Shown in pieces: positions 38,107 through 49,227 of a stretch of 61,728 bases of DNA. Within the stretch, counting starts at the first letter, position 1, and each line of letters begins with the position of its first letter. The DNA lies in assembly GCF_030690725.1 (NCBI RefSeq), contig NZ_JAUYGD010000013.1:1-61728 (forward strand). The letters run 5' to 3'. A model generated the notes under the pieces. That model was not told where the DNA came from and searched no databases. It saw nothing but the letters and a program-made list of their open reading frames with translations. This stretch comes from Pseudomonas sp. Its GTDB lineage: Bacteria; Pseudomonadota; Gammaproteobacteria; Pseudomonadales; Pseudomonadaceae. The position numbers and the translations under genes are program-made.

Positions 38107-39501
38107 TCAAAAAAGCCGGTTGAGGCCGTCGAACGCCGCCACCCGGTAGGCTTCCGCCATGGTCGGGTAGTTGAAGGTGGTGTTGACGAAATACTTGATG
38201 CTGTTGGCCTCGCCCTTCTGGTTCATGATCGCCTGGCCGATATGCACGATCTCCGAGGCCTGGTAGCCGAAGCAGTGCACGCCAAGCACTTCCAGGGTTT
38301 CGCGGTGGAACAGCAGCTTGAGCATGCCCACTGGCTCGTGGGAAATCTGCGCACGGGCCATGCCTTTGAAGAACGCCTTGCCGACTTCATAAGGGATCTT
38401 GGCCTGGGTCAGCTCGCGCTCGTTCTTACCGATCGAGCTGATTTCCGGAATGGTGTAGATGCCAGTCGGCACGTCATCGACGAAGCGCCAGCTGCCATTG
38501 TCAACGATGCTACCGGCAGCCGAACGGCCCTGGTCGGCGGCGGCACTGGCCAGGCTCGGCCAGCCAATCACATCGCCCGCCGCGTAGATGTTCGACACCT
38601 CGGTGCGGTAGCTCTGGTCAACCTCGATCTGCCCACGGCTGTTGACCTTGATGCCGATGTTTTCCAGGCCCAGCTGATCGGTATTACCGGTACGGCCGTT
38701 GCACCAGAGGAAGGCGTCCGCCTTGATCTTCTTGCCGGACTTAAGGTGCAGGATCACCCCGTTCTCCACCCCTTCAACACTTTCGTACTCTTCGTTATGA
38801 CGAATCAGCACGTTGTTGTTGCGCAGGTGATAGCTCAAGGCATCGGAAATTTCCGCATCGAGGAAGCTCAGCAACTGGTCACGGTTGTCGATCAGGTCGA
38901 CCAGCACGCCCAGGCCGCTGAAGATCGAGGCGTACTCGGAACCGATTACCCCGGCTCCGTAAATGATGATACGGCGCGGGGTATGACCGAGGCTGAGGAT
39001 GGTATCGCTGTCGTAGATGCGCGGGTGGTGGAAGTCCACGTCCACCGGACGATAAGGCCGCGAACCGGTAGCAATGACGATCTGCTTGGCCACCAGTTTT
39101 TCCACCACGCCATTGGCGCAAACCACTTCGACGGTGTGCTCATCGGCAAAACTGCCGGTGCCGAAAAATACATCGATGCGGTTACGCGCGTAGTAGCCGG
39201 TGCGCGAACTCACCTGCTTGGCGATTACACGCTCGGCGCTTTTCAGCACATCGGGAAAGGAGAACCAGCGCGGCTCGCCGATCTGGCGGAACATCGGATT
39301 GGTGTTGAACTGCATGATCTGCCGCACCGAATGGCGCAGCGCCTTAGACGGAATAGTGCCCAGGTGGGTGCAGTTGCCGCCGACTTCACGGCGGCTGTCG
39401 ACCACTGCCACCTTGCGCCCGGCCTTGGCCGCGTTCATTGCCGCGCCTTCACCCGCAGGGCCGGAACCCAGCACCACTACGTCGTAGTTGTAGACCGCCA
39501 T
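38107..39501 (-). CDS. sthA: Soluble pyridine nucleotide transhydrogenase
   Basis: A 464-residue flavoprotein that transfers electrons between NADPH and NAD+. The FAD motif is [14 protein letters not shown] at residues 9-22. In [15 protein letters not shown] only C44 of the redox pair is present and T49 replaces the second cysteine, as expected for STH. It is encoded 124 bp downstream of nqrM in the same direction, next to a major NADH-oxidising enzyme. Confidence 0.96.
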   Translation of the reverse strand: MAVYNYDVVVLGSGPAGEGAAMNAAKAGRKVAVVDSRREVGGNCTHLGTIPSKALRHSVRQIMQFNTNPMFRQIGEPRWFSFPDVLKSAERVIAKQVSSRTGYYARNRIDVFFGTGSFADEHTVEVVCANGVVEKLVAKQIVIATGSRPYRPVDVDFHHPRIYDSDTILSLGHTPRRIIIYGAGVIGSEYASIFSGLGVLVDLIDNRDQLLSFLDAEISDALSYHLRNNNVLIRHNEEYESVEGVENGVILHLKSGKKIKADAFLWCNGRTGNTDQLGLENIGIKVNSRGQIEVDQSYRTEVSNIYAAGDVIGWPSLASAAADQGRSAAGSIVDNGSWRFVDDVPTGIYTIPEISSIGKNERELTQAKIPYEVGKAFFKGMARAQISHEPVGMLKLLFHRETLEVLGVHCFGYQASEIVHIGQAIMNQKGEANSIKYFVNTTFNYPTMAEAYRVAAFDGLNRLF

Positions 39502-39625
39502 GTTTACTCCTTCAGATCACACCGGAGCACTTGTACCGTGCTCTCGGCAGGGCCAGCACTGCATACGCAGCCTGACAATCAATACGTTCACTGCAAGCCT
39601 AGCCTTTTAGCTGGTCGCAGGACGA

Positions 39626-39853
39626 TTAGCGTTTGGTCGCGTCGTAGGCCAGGGCTGCGGTCTTGCCTTGCGGGTCGCTGTTGATTTCCTCGCACTTCTC
39701 GCGGCTGCCACCACAGATCGAGCATTCCTTCTCGATACCCAGGTTGGCGATACCGCCGCACGAACCGGCAATGGGTTTGCGCCCCATCATCACGCCTACC
39801 GCCATCATGCCCACTACCAGCAGCATGGTCAGAAACACCACTAAAAACGTCAT
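39626..39853 (-). CDS. nqrM: NqrM, Na+-NQR maturation protein
   Basis: A 75-residue membrane protein with one N-terminal helix (MTFLVVFLTMLLVVGMMAVG) and four cysteines (C32, C44, C47, C54) in CGGIANLGIEKECSICGGS. NqrM (formerly DUF539) is needed to insert the Fe centre into the NqrD-NqrE pair. It overlaps apbE by 4 bp (ATGA), as is usual in Na+-NQR operons. Confidence 0.93.
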   Translation of the reverse strand: MTFLVVFLTMLLVVGMMAVGVMMGRKPIAGSCGGIANLGIEKECSICGGSREKCEEINSDPQGKTAALAYDATKR

Positions 39854-40875
39854 TGCTCGTCTCCTGCAGCGAATAGCTGCTCGAAAGCCTGAGTTGTCTG
39901 TGTGACGAAGGCGTCACCTTCACGGGTCACGAAAAACGCCGCAATACCCATACGCTCAGCAAATGCCAGGCCACGCTCAGTGCCCATCACCATTAGCACT
40001 GTAGACAAGCCATCGGCGCGTAAGGTCGATTTATCCACCACGGTTACCGCTGCCAGCGTGTGGGTGATCGGTGCGCCGGTCAACGGATCGAGGGTATGCG
40101 AGTAACGCTGCCCATCCTCCTCGAAGTAGTTGCGGTAATCACCCGAGGTGGAAATGCCGTAACCATCCACCGCCAGCACGCGCTGGGCGACACGCTGGCC
40201 GTCCTGCGGCGCCTCCAGGCCGATACGCCAAGGCTGACCGTCAGGCTTTTTGCCTGCGGCCTTGAGTTCACCGGTGGCCTCGACCATATAACTGGTCACA
40301 CCTAGCTCAGTGAAGCGCTGCACGATCTTGTCCACCGCATAGCCGGCGGCAATGCTGTTGAAGTCGACCTGCACATCAACATCCTTGCACAGCTGCTCAC
40401 CTTCACTGCGCAGGTGTTGCATGCCCACTTGCGCACGCGCGGCGGCCAGTTGCTCAGCGGTCGGCACCTTTTCGGCGCGCGCCTTGGGACCGAAGCCCCA
40501 GAGATTGAGCAGCGGCTCTAGGGTCAGGTCGAACGCGCCGGCACTTTGCTCATGCAACACGCGTCCTGCCTCGACCAATTCCAGCACCCCGGCAGGCATC
40601 GCCTGACAGGTACCCGCTGGAGCCTGGTTGAATTGTTCGATAGTGGAATCATCGCGATAGGTCGACATCTGTTGGTCAACCTCAGCCAGGATGGCATCGG
40701 TCTCGCGCTTGAGTAACTCAAGGCTCGGCGAATCCTTGCTGCGCACATATTTGACGGTGTAGGTGCTGCCCATGGTCGGGCCGCCAAATTCTTCTACCCG
40801 CTCTGAAAACCAACAGCCCGTTAGGGCTGTCAGCAAGCTGACAGCGATAACGGGCCGCAGTAGCACATGGCTCAT
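39850..40875 (-). CDS. apbE: FAD:protein FMN transferase ApbE (lipoprotein)
   Basis: A 341-residue periplasmic lipoprotein with lipobox LTALTGC. It covalently attaches FMN to threonines of NqrB and NqrC, which are encoded upstream. FGGPTMGSTYTVKYV, DFNSIAAGYAVDKIVQ and SGDYRNYFEEDGQRYSHTLD are ApbE motifs. The ATG at 40875 gives the conserved length; longer in-frame extensions read into nqrF. Confidence 0.94.
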   Translation of the reverse strand: MSHVLLRPVIAVSLLTALTGCWFSERVEEFGGPTMGSTYTVKYVRSKDSPSLELLKRETDAILAEVDQQMSTYRDDSTIEQFNQAPAGTCQAMPAGVLELVEAGRVLHEQSAGAFDLTLEPLLNLWGFGPKARAEKVPTAEQLAAARAQVGMQHLRSEGEQLCKDVDVQVDFNSIAAGYAVDKIVQRFTELGVTSYMVEATGELKAAGKKPDGQPWRIGLEAPQDGQRVAQRVLAVDGYGISTSGDYRNYFEEDGQRYSHTLDPLTGAPITHTLAAVTVVDKSTLRADGLSTVLMVMGTERGLAFAERMGIAAFFVTREGDAFVTQTTQAFEQLFAAGDEQ

Positions 40876-40877
40876 GC

Positions 40878-42104
40878 TTAACCGCCGAAGTCGTCGAGCA
40901 GGATGTTCTCCTCCTCCACACCCAGGTCGATCAGCATCTTGATCACGGCAGCGTTCATCATGGGCGGGCCGCACATGTAGAACTCACACTCTTCCGGAGC
41001 CGGATGGTCCTTGAGGTAGTTCTCGTACAGCACGTTGTGGATAAAGCCCTTGAGACCGGTCCAGTTGTCTTCCGGCAACGGATCGGACAAGGCCAGGTGC
41101 CACTTGAAGTTGGGGTTCTCGGCCTGCAGCTGATCGTATTCTTCAACGTAGAAGGCTTCACGCATGGAGCGCGCGCCGTACCAGAAGCTGATCTTGCGGG
41201 TCGACTTCAAGCGCTTGAGCTGGTCGAAGATGTGCGAACGCATCGGCGCCATACCAGCGCCACCACCGATAAATACCATCTCGGCGTCGGTTTCCTTGGC
41301 GAAGAACTCACCAAACGGACCGTACACATCGATCTTGTCGCCCGGTTTGAGGCTGAACACGTAGGAACTCATCTTGCCCGGTGGCAAATCGTCCTTGCCC
41401 GGTGGCGGCGAAGCAATACGGATATTGAACTTCACCAGACCCACTTCTTCCGGGTAGTTGGCCATGGAGTAGGCACGGATCACGGTCTCTTCGACCTTGG
41501 ACACGTACTTCCACTGGTTAAACTTGTCCCAGTCGCCGCGGTACTCTTCCTGAATATCGAAGTCCTTGTAATGCACTTCGTGCGGCGGGCACTCCAGCTG
41601 CACATAGCCACCGGCGCGGAAGTCGACGCTTTCGCCTTCCGGCAGTTTCAGCGTCAGCTCCTTGATGAAGGTGGCCACGTTGGGGTTGGACTCAACGGTG
41701 CATTCCCACTTCTTCACGCCGAAGACTTCTTCCGGCACTTCGATCTTCATGTCCTGCTTGACCGGAGTCTGGCAGGACAGGCGCCAGCCAGCCTTGGCTT
41801 CGCGACGGGTGAAGGCAGCTTCTTCGGTCGGCAGCATTTCACCACCGCCATGCTCGACCACGCACTTGCACTGGGCGCAGGTACCGCCGCCGCCGCAGGC
41901 CGAAGAAAGGAAGATATTGTTGGCCGCCAGGGTCTGCAGCAACTTGCCGCCAGCTGGTACCACAATGGTTTTTTCGCCGTTGATCTCGATGCTTACGTCA
42001 CCGCTGGAAACCAGCTTGGCGCGCGCCGCGATAATGATCAGCACCAACGCCAGCACAATGCCGGTGAACATGCCGATGGCGATGAAAATCTCGAAATTGA
42101 TCAT
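40878..42104 (-). CDS. nqrF: Na+-NQR subunit F
   Basis: A 408-residue NADH-oxidising subunit. An N-terminal helix (3-25) anchors it. A [2Fe-2S] ferredoxin domain uses C70, C76, C79 and C111, followed by FAD ([11 protein letters not shown]) and NADH ([28 protein letters not shown]) binding domains. It is the electron entry point of the Na+-pumping complex. Confidence 0.96.
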   Translation of the reverse strand: MINFEIFIAIGMFTGIVLALVLIIIAARAKLVSSGDVSIEINGEKTIVVPAGGKLLQTLAANNIFLSSACGGGGTCAQCKCVVEHGGGEMLPTEEAAFTRREAKAGWRLSCQTPVKQDMKIEVPEEVFGVKKWECTVESNPNVATFIKELTLKLPEGESVDFRAGGYVQLECPPHEVHYKDFDIQEEYRGDWDKFNQWKYVSKVEETVIRAYSMANYPEEVGLVKFNIRIASPPPGKDDLPPGKMSSYVFSLKPGDKIDVYGPFGEFFAKETDAEMVFIGGGAGMAPMRSHIFDQLKRLKSTRKISFWYGARSMREAFYVEEYDQLQAENPNFKWHLALSDPLPEDNWTGLKGFIHNVLYENYLKDHPAPEECEFYMCGPPMMNAAVIKMLIDLGVEEENILLDDFGG

Positions 42105-42119
42105 CTATTCATCCCTTCC

Positions 42120-42728
42120 TTACAACTGCACGCCGGAGAAGGACATGAAGCCCAGAGACATCAGACCGATGGTGATAAAGGTGATGCCCAGTCCCTGCAG
42201 ACCTTCAGGTACATCGCTGTACTTGAGCTTCTCGCGAATCCCCGCCAGAGCGGCAATCGCCAGGGCCCAGGAAACACCGGCGCCGACACCGTACACGGTG
42301 CTTTCCGCCAGGTTGTAGTCACGCTCGACCATAAACAGCGAGCCACCCATGATGGCGCAGTTCACGGTGATCAACGGCAGGAACACGCCGAGGGCGTTGT
42401 ACAGCGAGGGCACGTACTTATCCAGGGTCATCTCGAGGATCTGTACGATCGCCGCGATCACGCCGATAAAGGTCAGCAGGCCGAGGAAGCTCAGATCGAC
42501 TTGCGGGTAACCGGCCCAGGCCAGTGCACCGTCCTTGAGCAAGTTGGTGTAGATCAGGTTGTTCACCGGCATGGTGATACCCAGTACCACCACTACGGCG
42601 ATACCGAGACCAATGGCGGTTTCGACCTTTTTCGAGATGGCAATAAAGGTGCACATGCCGAGGAAGAACGCCAGGGCCATGTTCTCAACGAACACCGCAC
42701 GGACGAACAGGCTGATGTAGTGCTCCAT
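42120..42728 (-). CDS. nqrE: Na+-NQR subunit E
   Basis: A 202-residue polytopic membrane subunit with six hydrophobic segments, starting [26 protein letters not shown]. It shares with NqrD the conserved cysteines that bind the intramembrane Fe centre (FLGMC and NCAIMGG). Its ATG overlaps the nqrD stop (TAATG). Confidence 0.96.
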   Translation of the reverse strand: MEHYISLFVRAVFVENMALAFFLGMCTFIAISKKVETAIGLGIAVVVVLGITMPVNNLIYTNLLKDGALAWAGYPQVDLSFLGLLTFIGVIAAIVQILEMTLDKYVPSLYNALGVFLPLITVNCAIMGGSLFMVERDYNLAESTVYGVGAGVSWALAIAALAGIREKLKYSDVPEGLQGLGITFITIGLMSLGFMSFSGVQL

Positions 42729-43396
42729 TAGTAGGCCTCCTTATTGGATACCTGAGGCGCCATCTTGAAGCTCGGCTTCTCGATCTGGTCTTTTTTCCAG
42801 ACGCGAATACCCCAGATAAACAGCCCGATCAGGAAGAACGCCGAAGGCGGCAGCAGCAGCATGCCGTTAGGCTGGTACCAGCCACCGTCGTTGATCACCG
42901 GAATGATCTCGTAGCCCATCAGTTTGCCCGCGCCAAACAGCTCGCGAATGATGCCCAGGACGATCAGAAAGGCGCTATAGCCCAGCCCGTTACCAATACC
43001 GTCGAAGAACGACAGCACTGGCGGGTTCTGCATGGCAAAGGCTTCGGCGCGGCCCATCACGATGCAGTTGGTGATGATCAGTCCGACAAATACCGAGAGC
43101 TGCTTGGACAGGCTAAAGGCAAAGGCCTTGAGCACCTGATCAACCACGATTACCAGGGAAGCAATGATCACCATCTGCACGATCATGCGGATCGAGCCCG
43201 GGATCTGGCTGCGAATCATCGAGATAAACAGGTTGGAGAACCCGGTTACCAGGGTCAGCGCGGCAGACATCACCAGCGCGGTTTTCAGGTTCGAGGTCAC
43301 CGCCAGGGCGGAACAGATCCCTAGAATCTGCAAGCCAATCGGGTTGTTGTTGAAAATCGGGTTAAGCAGGACTTCTTTAATAGTCGGCTGCGACAT
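42728..43396 (-). CDS. nqrD: Na+-NQR subunit D
   Basis: A 222-residue membrane subunit homologous to Nqr[10 protein letters not shown] and [14 protein letters not shown] hold the conserved cysteines. The ATG at 43396 has GGAGG 7 bp upstream; a TTG at 43402 would be only one base from it. The gene lies just after nqrC. Confidence 0.96.
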   Translation of the reverse strand: MSQPTIKEVLLNPIFNNNPIGLQILGICSALAVTSNLKTALVMSAALTLVTGFSNLFISMIRSQIPGSIRMIVQMVIIASLVIVVDQVLKAFAFSLSKQLSVFVGLIITNCIVMGRAEAFAMQNPPVLSFFDGIGNGLGYSAFLIVLGIIRELFGAGKLMGYEIIPVINDGGWYQPNGMLLLPPSAFFLIGLFIWGIRVWKKDQIEKPSFKMAPQVSNKEAY

Positions 43397-43398
43397 GA

Positions 43399-44187
43399 TC
43401 AAGCCTCCCCTGCGCGCAGGTTCGCGATAAACGGACCGAAGCCATTCTGGCCAAGCCAGAACTTCAGCAGGTTGTCCACACCAACGCTGGTCAGCGTAGC
43501 GCCTGCCAGGCCATCAACCTGATGCACGGCCTTAGGGCTCTGTGCATCGACACCACCCTTGACGATTTGCACGGCCAGCTTGCCGTCCTCATCGAACAGG
43601 GTTTTGCCTGGCCATTGGCCTTTCCACTTCGGATTGTCGACTTCGCCACCCAGACCCGGCGTTTCGCCGTGCTGGTAGAAGCCCATGCCAACCACAGTAT
43701 TCAGGTCGCCCTTGACTGCGATAAAGCCGTGCAGAGTCGACCACAGACCGTAACCGCGCACCGGCAGAATCAGGGTTTCAACCTGACCATCCTTCTCCAC
43801 CACATACACGGTGCTGAAGCGTTCCTGACGCTTGATCCCGGCGATGTCATCGCTGCCCTTGAGCACCGAGGACAGTTTCGGGTCCTTGGAGGCTTTAAGC
43901 GGGTCAAAGGTGACTGGGTCCTGGGCATCGGAAAACTTGCCGGTTTCCAGGTCCACCAGCTTGGCGCTGATGGTGCCTTTGAACATGTCCTTAACCTGGG
44001 CGCTGGACATGCTGGCATCGCCCAGACCGGCGATCGCCAGAATGCTGCGCTGCTTGTCCAGCAGACGGTTGTCCACCTGGGTCGGCTTCAGCGCCACGGC
44101 TGCACCGGCAACAAACACCGAGCACACCAGGCACACCAACAGGGCCACCACCAGCGTACGGACGGTGGATTCTTTTTGACTAGACAT
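43399..44187 (-). CDS. nqrC: Na+-NQR subunit C (covalent FMN)
   Basis: A 262-residue subunit with one N-terminal helix (11-31) and a periplasmic FMN domain. The FMN-linked threonine is T231 in [13 protein letters not shown], the substrate of ApbE encoded downstream. It overlaps nqrB by 8 bp. Confidence 0.96.
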   Translation of the reverse strand: MSSQKESTVRTLVVALLVCLVCSVFVAGAAVALKPTQVDNRLLDKQRSILAIAGLGDASMSSAQVKDMFKGTISAKLVDLETGKFSDAQDPVTFDPLKASKDPKLSSVLKGSDDIAGIKRQERFSTVYVVEKDGQVETLILPVRGYGLWSTLHGFIAVKGDLNTVVGMGFYQHGETPGLGGEVDNPKWKGQWPGKTLFDEDGKLAVQIVKGGVDAQSPKAVHQVDGLAGATLTSVGVDNLLKFWLGQNGFGPFIANLRAGEA

Positions 44188-45391
44188 TGCGCGCCAGCCT
44201 CCGCTTGATATTGGCTTGAACGACGAAGTGGTCGATCAGCGGTGCGAACAGGTTGGCGAACAGAATCGCCAGCATCATGCCTTCCGGGAAGGCCGGGTTG
44301 ACCACACGGATCAACACCACCATCACACCGATCAGGGCACCGAAAATCCACTTACCGGTATTGGTCATGGACGCCGACACCGGGTCGGTGGCCATAAAGA
44401 ACATACCGAACGCAAAACCGCCCACCACCAGGTGCCAGTACCAAGGCATGGCAAACATCGGGTTGGTGGTCGAACCAAGTGCATTGAACAGCAGGCTCAG
44501 GCCAACCATGCCCAGCATCACACCGGCGACGATGCGCCAGGCGGCAATCTTGGTGATCAGCAACACCAGGCCGCCGATGGCGATGGCCAGGGTGCTGGTT
44601 TCACCAAGCGAGCCGTGAATGGTGCCGACAAAGGCGTCCATCCAGGTAATGCCGTTGTTGATCACGTTGTCGATGCCGCCGGAAGCCGCCAGGCTCAGCG
44701 AAGTGGCACCGGCAAAGCCGTCCACCGCAGTCCATACCGCATCACCGGACATCTGCGCCGGGTAGGCAAAGAACAGGAAGGCACGGCCGGTCAGCGCCGG
44801 GTTGAGGAAGTTCTTGCCAGTACCGCCAAACACTTCCTTGCCGATGACCACGCCGAAGCTGATACCCAGCGCGACCTGCCACAGCGGAATGCTCGGCGGC
44901 AGAATCAGGGCAAAGAGTACCGAGGTGACGAAGAAACCTTCGTTGACTTCATGCTTGCGGATCGAAGCGAACAGCACTTCCCAGAAGCCACCGACGATAA
45001 ACGCCGTTGCATACACCGGCAGGAAGTAAGCCGCGCCCTGGATAAAGTTATCCCACAGGCTGTTCGGGTCAAACCCGGCCAGTGAGCCGATCAGCGCAAA
45101 GCGCCAGCCTTCCTGGGCGGCCAGCAGCTCAGGGCTGTTAGCGAAGATCAGGTTGGCCTGATAACCGGTGTTCCACATGCCGAAAAACATCATCGGGAAG
45201 GTACACAACCACACGGTGATCATCATGCGCTTGAGGTCGATGCCGTCACGCACGTGGGCGGTGGTCTTGGTTACGCTGCCAGGGCGATAGAAGAAGGTGT
45301 CGACAGCCTCATAGAGGGCGTACCACTTCTCGTACTTGCCGCCTTTTTCGAAGTTGTGCTCGACTTTATCGAGGAATGCACGAATACCCAT
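44180..45391 (-). CDS. nqrB: Na+-NQR subunit B (covalent FMN)
   Basis: A 403-residue polytopic subunit, the main ion-path component. T230 in [12 protein letters not shown] is the FMN attachment site. [32 protein letters not shown] is the conserved core. Three bases separate its ATG from the nqrA stop. Confidence 0.96.
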   Translation of the reverse strand: MGIRAFLDKVEHNFEKGGKYEKWYALYEAVDTFFYRPGSVTKTTAHVRDGIDLKRMMITVWLCTFPMMFFGMWNTGYQANLIFANSPELLAAQEGWRFALIGSLAGFDPNSLWDNFIQGAAYFLPVYATAFIVGGFWEVLFASIRKHEVNEGFFVTSVLFALILPPSIPLWQVALGISFGVVIGKEVFGGTGKNFLNPALTGRAFLFFAYPAQMSGDAVWTAVDGFAGATSLSLAASGGIDNVINNGITWMDAFVGTIHGSLGETSTLAIAIGGLVLLITKIAAWRIVAGVMLGMVGLSLLFNALGSTTNPMFAMPWYWHLVVGGFAFGMFFMATDPVSASMTNTGKWIFGALIGVMVVLIRVVNPAFPEGMMLAILFANLFAPLIDHFVVQANIKRRLARNV

Positions 45392-45394
45392 GAC

Positions 45395-46978
<1,584 letters not shown>

Positions 46979-47003
46979 CTAATAGACCAACTGGAGCCCT
47001 GCC

Positions 47004-47564
47004 ATGCGCCTGTTACTAGCGCTTACTACCCTACTGCTGCTGAGCGGCGAGTTATTCGCCAACAACCGCGAACGCCTGCAAGAAGCCAACTTCGCAGCCA
47101 CCCACCAATTCGAACAGAACAGCCTGGAGCGCAAGAACCAGAGCGTGCTGACCTACCTGTGGGCCGACGTCTACGCCGCCGCCTTCTACGCCCCCAGCGA
47201 GGCCAGCGCCAGCCAGGCAGTCGCCAAGCCGCTCACGCAACGCCTGGAGCTTTACTACTTCCGCAACATCGACAGCCAAGACGTGATCAAGGCTGCCTGG
47301 GTCACGCTCGAACGCCAGCACGACGCCGCTACATTGCAGCGCCTGCGCCCCGAGGTAGATGCCCTGCACGCCACGTTCAGGGATATTCGCCCAGGCGACC
47401 GCTACGCCCTGAACTTCAACCAAGACAGCGGCCTAACCCTGGAGGTGAATGGCAAAGTCGCCTACACCAGCCAGGACCCAGCCCTGGCCAGGGCCTACCT
47501 GGGCATCTGGCTATCGCCCAACGGCCTGTCGGATAAGTTGCGCACTAGCTTGCTGGCCGATTAA
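47004..47564 (+). CDS. Chalcone-isomerase-like exported protein
   Basis: A 186-residue protein with a signal peptide (MRLLLALTTLLLLSGELFA-NN). The mature part resembles the bacterial chalcone_isomerase-like domain (YLWADVYAAAFYAPSEAS, RLELYYFRNIDSQDVIKAAW, LARAYLGIWLSPN). Members are periplasmic and of unknown function; flavonoid chemistry is not expected. It lies between the nqr operon and gap, where P. aeruginosa, as I remember it, has another gene. A TTGACT at 46948 with CATAAG 18 bp later is a weak candidate promoter. Confidence 0.82.
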   Translation: MRLLLALTTLLLLSGELFANNRERLQEANFAATHQFEQNSLERKNQSVLTYLWADVYAAAFYAPSEASASQAVAKPLTQRLELYYFRNIDSQDVIKAAWVTLERQHDAATLQRLRPEVDALHATFRDIRPGDRYALNFNQDSGLTLEVNGKVAYTSQDPALARAYLGIWLSPNGLSDKLRTSLLAD

Positions 47565-47584
47565 TTCCAGCAATTTCAGGCAAC

Positions 47585-47614
47585 AAAAACGGGAGCCGAA
47601 GCTCCCGTTTTTTT
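47585..47614. terminator. Bidirectional terminator between the CHI-like gene and gap
   Basis: AAAAACGGGAGC-cgaa-GCTCCCG followed by TTTTTTT is a perfect stem between convergent genes, with A/T tracts on both sides. Confidence 0.92.
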
Positions 47615-47629
47615 ATGCATCGCCTGCGC

Positions 47630-49078
47630 TTAGCGCGGGAAAGCTGGCGGGTTGACCCCGGCCATATCTTCCATCACACGAACCACCTGACAGCTATAAC
47701 CGAACTCGTTGTCGTACCACACGTACAGCACAACGCGGTTGTCATTGCAGATGGTGGCTTCAGCATCGACCACACCGGCGTGACGCGAGCCAACGAAGTC
47801 AGTGGAGACCACTTCCTGCGACTGGACGAAGTCGATCTGCTTCTGCAGGTCCGAGTGCATGGCCATCTGGCGCAGGTACTCGTTGACTTCTTCACGGGTG
47901 GTGGCTTTCTCAAGGTTGAGGTTGAGAATGGCCATCGACACGTTCGGCGTCGGTACGCGAATGGCGTTGCCGGTCAGCTTGCCCTTCAGCACTGGCAGCG
48001 CCTTGGCAGCGGCAGTGGCAGCACCGGTTTCGGTGATCACCATGTTCAGCGGCGCGCTGCGGCCACGGCGGTCGCCCTTGTGGAAGTTGTCGATCAGGTT
48101 CTGGTCGTTGGTATACGAGTGAACGGTTTCGACGTGACCATTGACGATGCCGTACTGATCATTGATCGCCTTGAGCACCGGCACGATGGCGTTGGTGGTG
48201 CAGGAAGCAGCCGAGATGATCTTGTCTTCTGGGGTGATTTCGCCGTGGTTGATGCCGTGCACGATGTTCTTCAGCGCGCCTTTGCCAGGTGCGGTCAGAA
48301 CAACGCGATCAACACCCGGGCAGGCCAGGTGCTGGCCCAGGCCGTCGGCGTCACGCCATACACCGGTGTTGTCGACCAGCAGAGCGTTCTTGATGCCGTA
48401 CTGGGTGTAATCCACCTCGGCTGGCGACTTGGCGTAGATCACCTGAATCAGGTTGCCGTTGGCCGTCAGGGTGTTGTTTTCTTCGTCGATGGTGATGGTG
48501 CCGTCGAACTTGCCATGCACCGAGTCGCGGCGCAGCAGGCTGGCACGCTTGACCAAGTCATTGGTCGCACCTTTGCGCACAACAATGGCGCGCAGACGCA
48601 GGCCGTCGCCACCACCGGTTTTCTCGATCAGGATGCGTGCCAGCAGACGGCCGATACGACCGAAGCCGTAGAGCACCACGTCGGTGCCTTCGCGGGCTTC
48701 GCTGTTCTGCTTGCCAACCACTTCAACCAGCTCGTCCTTGACGAACTGCTCGATGCTGCGGCCCTGGCCTTCGGCCTTGAACTTGCTGACCATCTTGCCC
48801 AGATCTATCGAGGCGGCGCCCAGCTTGAGCTCGCTCATGGCCTTGAGCACCAGGAAGGTATCGTGCACCGACAGTTCGCTGTCGCCGGTCAGGCGGTGAC
48901 GTGCGAAGCGGTGGGCCTTGAGAATGTCGATCACCGAGCGGTTGATCAAACCACGGCCGTAGATCGAGGTGACCACGTTGTTGTTACGGTAGAGTTGGCC
49001 AATCATCGGAATCATCGCTTCCGCAAGGGCTTCTCGATCGATCCACTCACCGAGACACTGGTCGGGCTTCTGAGTCAC
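47630..49078 (-). CDS. gap: Glyceraldehyde-3-phosphate dehydrogenase, long form
   Basis: A 482-residue enzyme. The Rossmann motif YGFGRIGRLLARIL begins near residue 137 and the catalytic cysteine is C293 in SAASCTTNAIVPVLKAI. About 130 residues precede the usual GAPDH start (ADREALAEAM-like helical region beginning TQKPDQCLGEWIDREAL), a form known in pseudomonads and some other proteobacteria. The GTG at 49078 has GGAAGG upstream. The extension may aid regulation or partner binding. It is divergent from mfd. Confidence 0.93.
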   Translation of the reverse strand: MTQKPDQCLGEWIDREALAEAMIPMIGQLYRNNNVVTSIYGRGLINRSVIDILKAHRFARHRLTGDSELSVHDTFLVLKAMSELKLGAASIDLGKMVSKFKAEGQGRSIEQFVKDELVEVVGKQNSEAREGTDVVLYGFGRIGRLLARILIEKTGGGDGLRLRAIVVRKGATNDLVKRASLLRRDSVHGKFDGTITIDEENNTLTANGNLIQVIYAKSPAEVDYTQYGIKNALLVDNTGVWRDADGLGQHLACPGVDRVVLTAPGKGALKNIVHGINHGEITPEDKIISAASCTTNAIVPVLKAINDQYGIVNGHVETVHSYTNDQNLIDNFHKGDRRGRSAPLNMVITETGAATAAAKALPVLKGKLTGNAIRVPTPNVSMAILNLNLEKATTREEVNEYLRQMAMHSDLQKQIDFVQSQEVVSTDFVGSRHAGVVDAEATICNDNRVVLYVWYDNEFGYSCQVVRVMEDMAGVNPPAFPR

Positions 49079-49227
49079 GGGCAGTACCTTCCACATGTAG
49101 GGGCTGAAAAAAGGGGCTACATTATGACGGCGCAAGCAAGCATGAGCAATGCACGACTGTCGTAACTGACACCGCACATAAACGCCCGCTACAATCGCCG
49201 ACCTTGTGCCATGACCGTGAGCCGCCC

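Noticed and set aside
47615..49165. A 516-codon open frame antisense to gap
   Set aside because: The minus strand carries the GAPDH catalytic and cofactor motifs; the plus-strand frame is a shadow.
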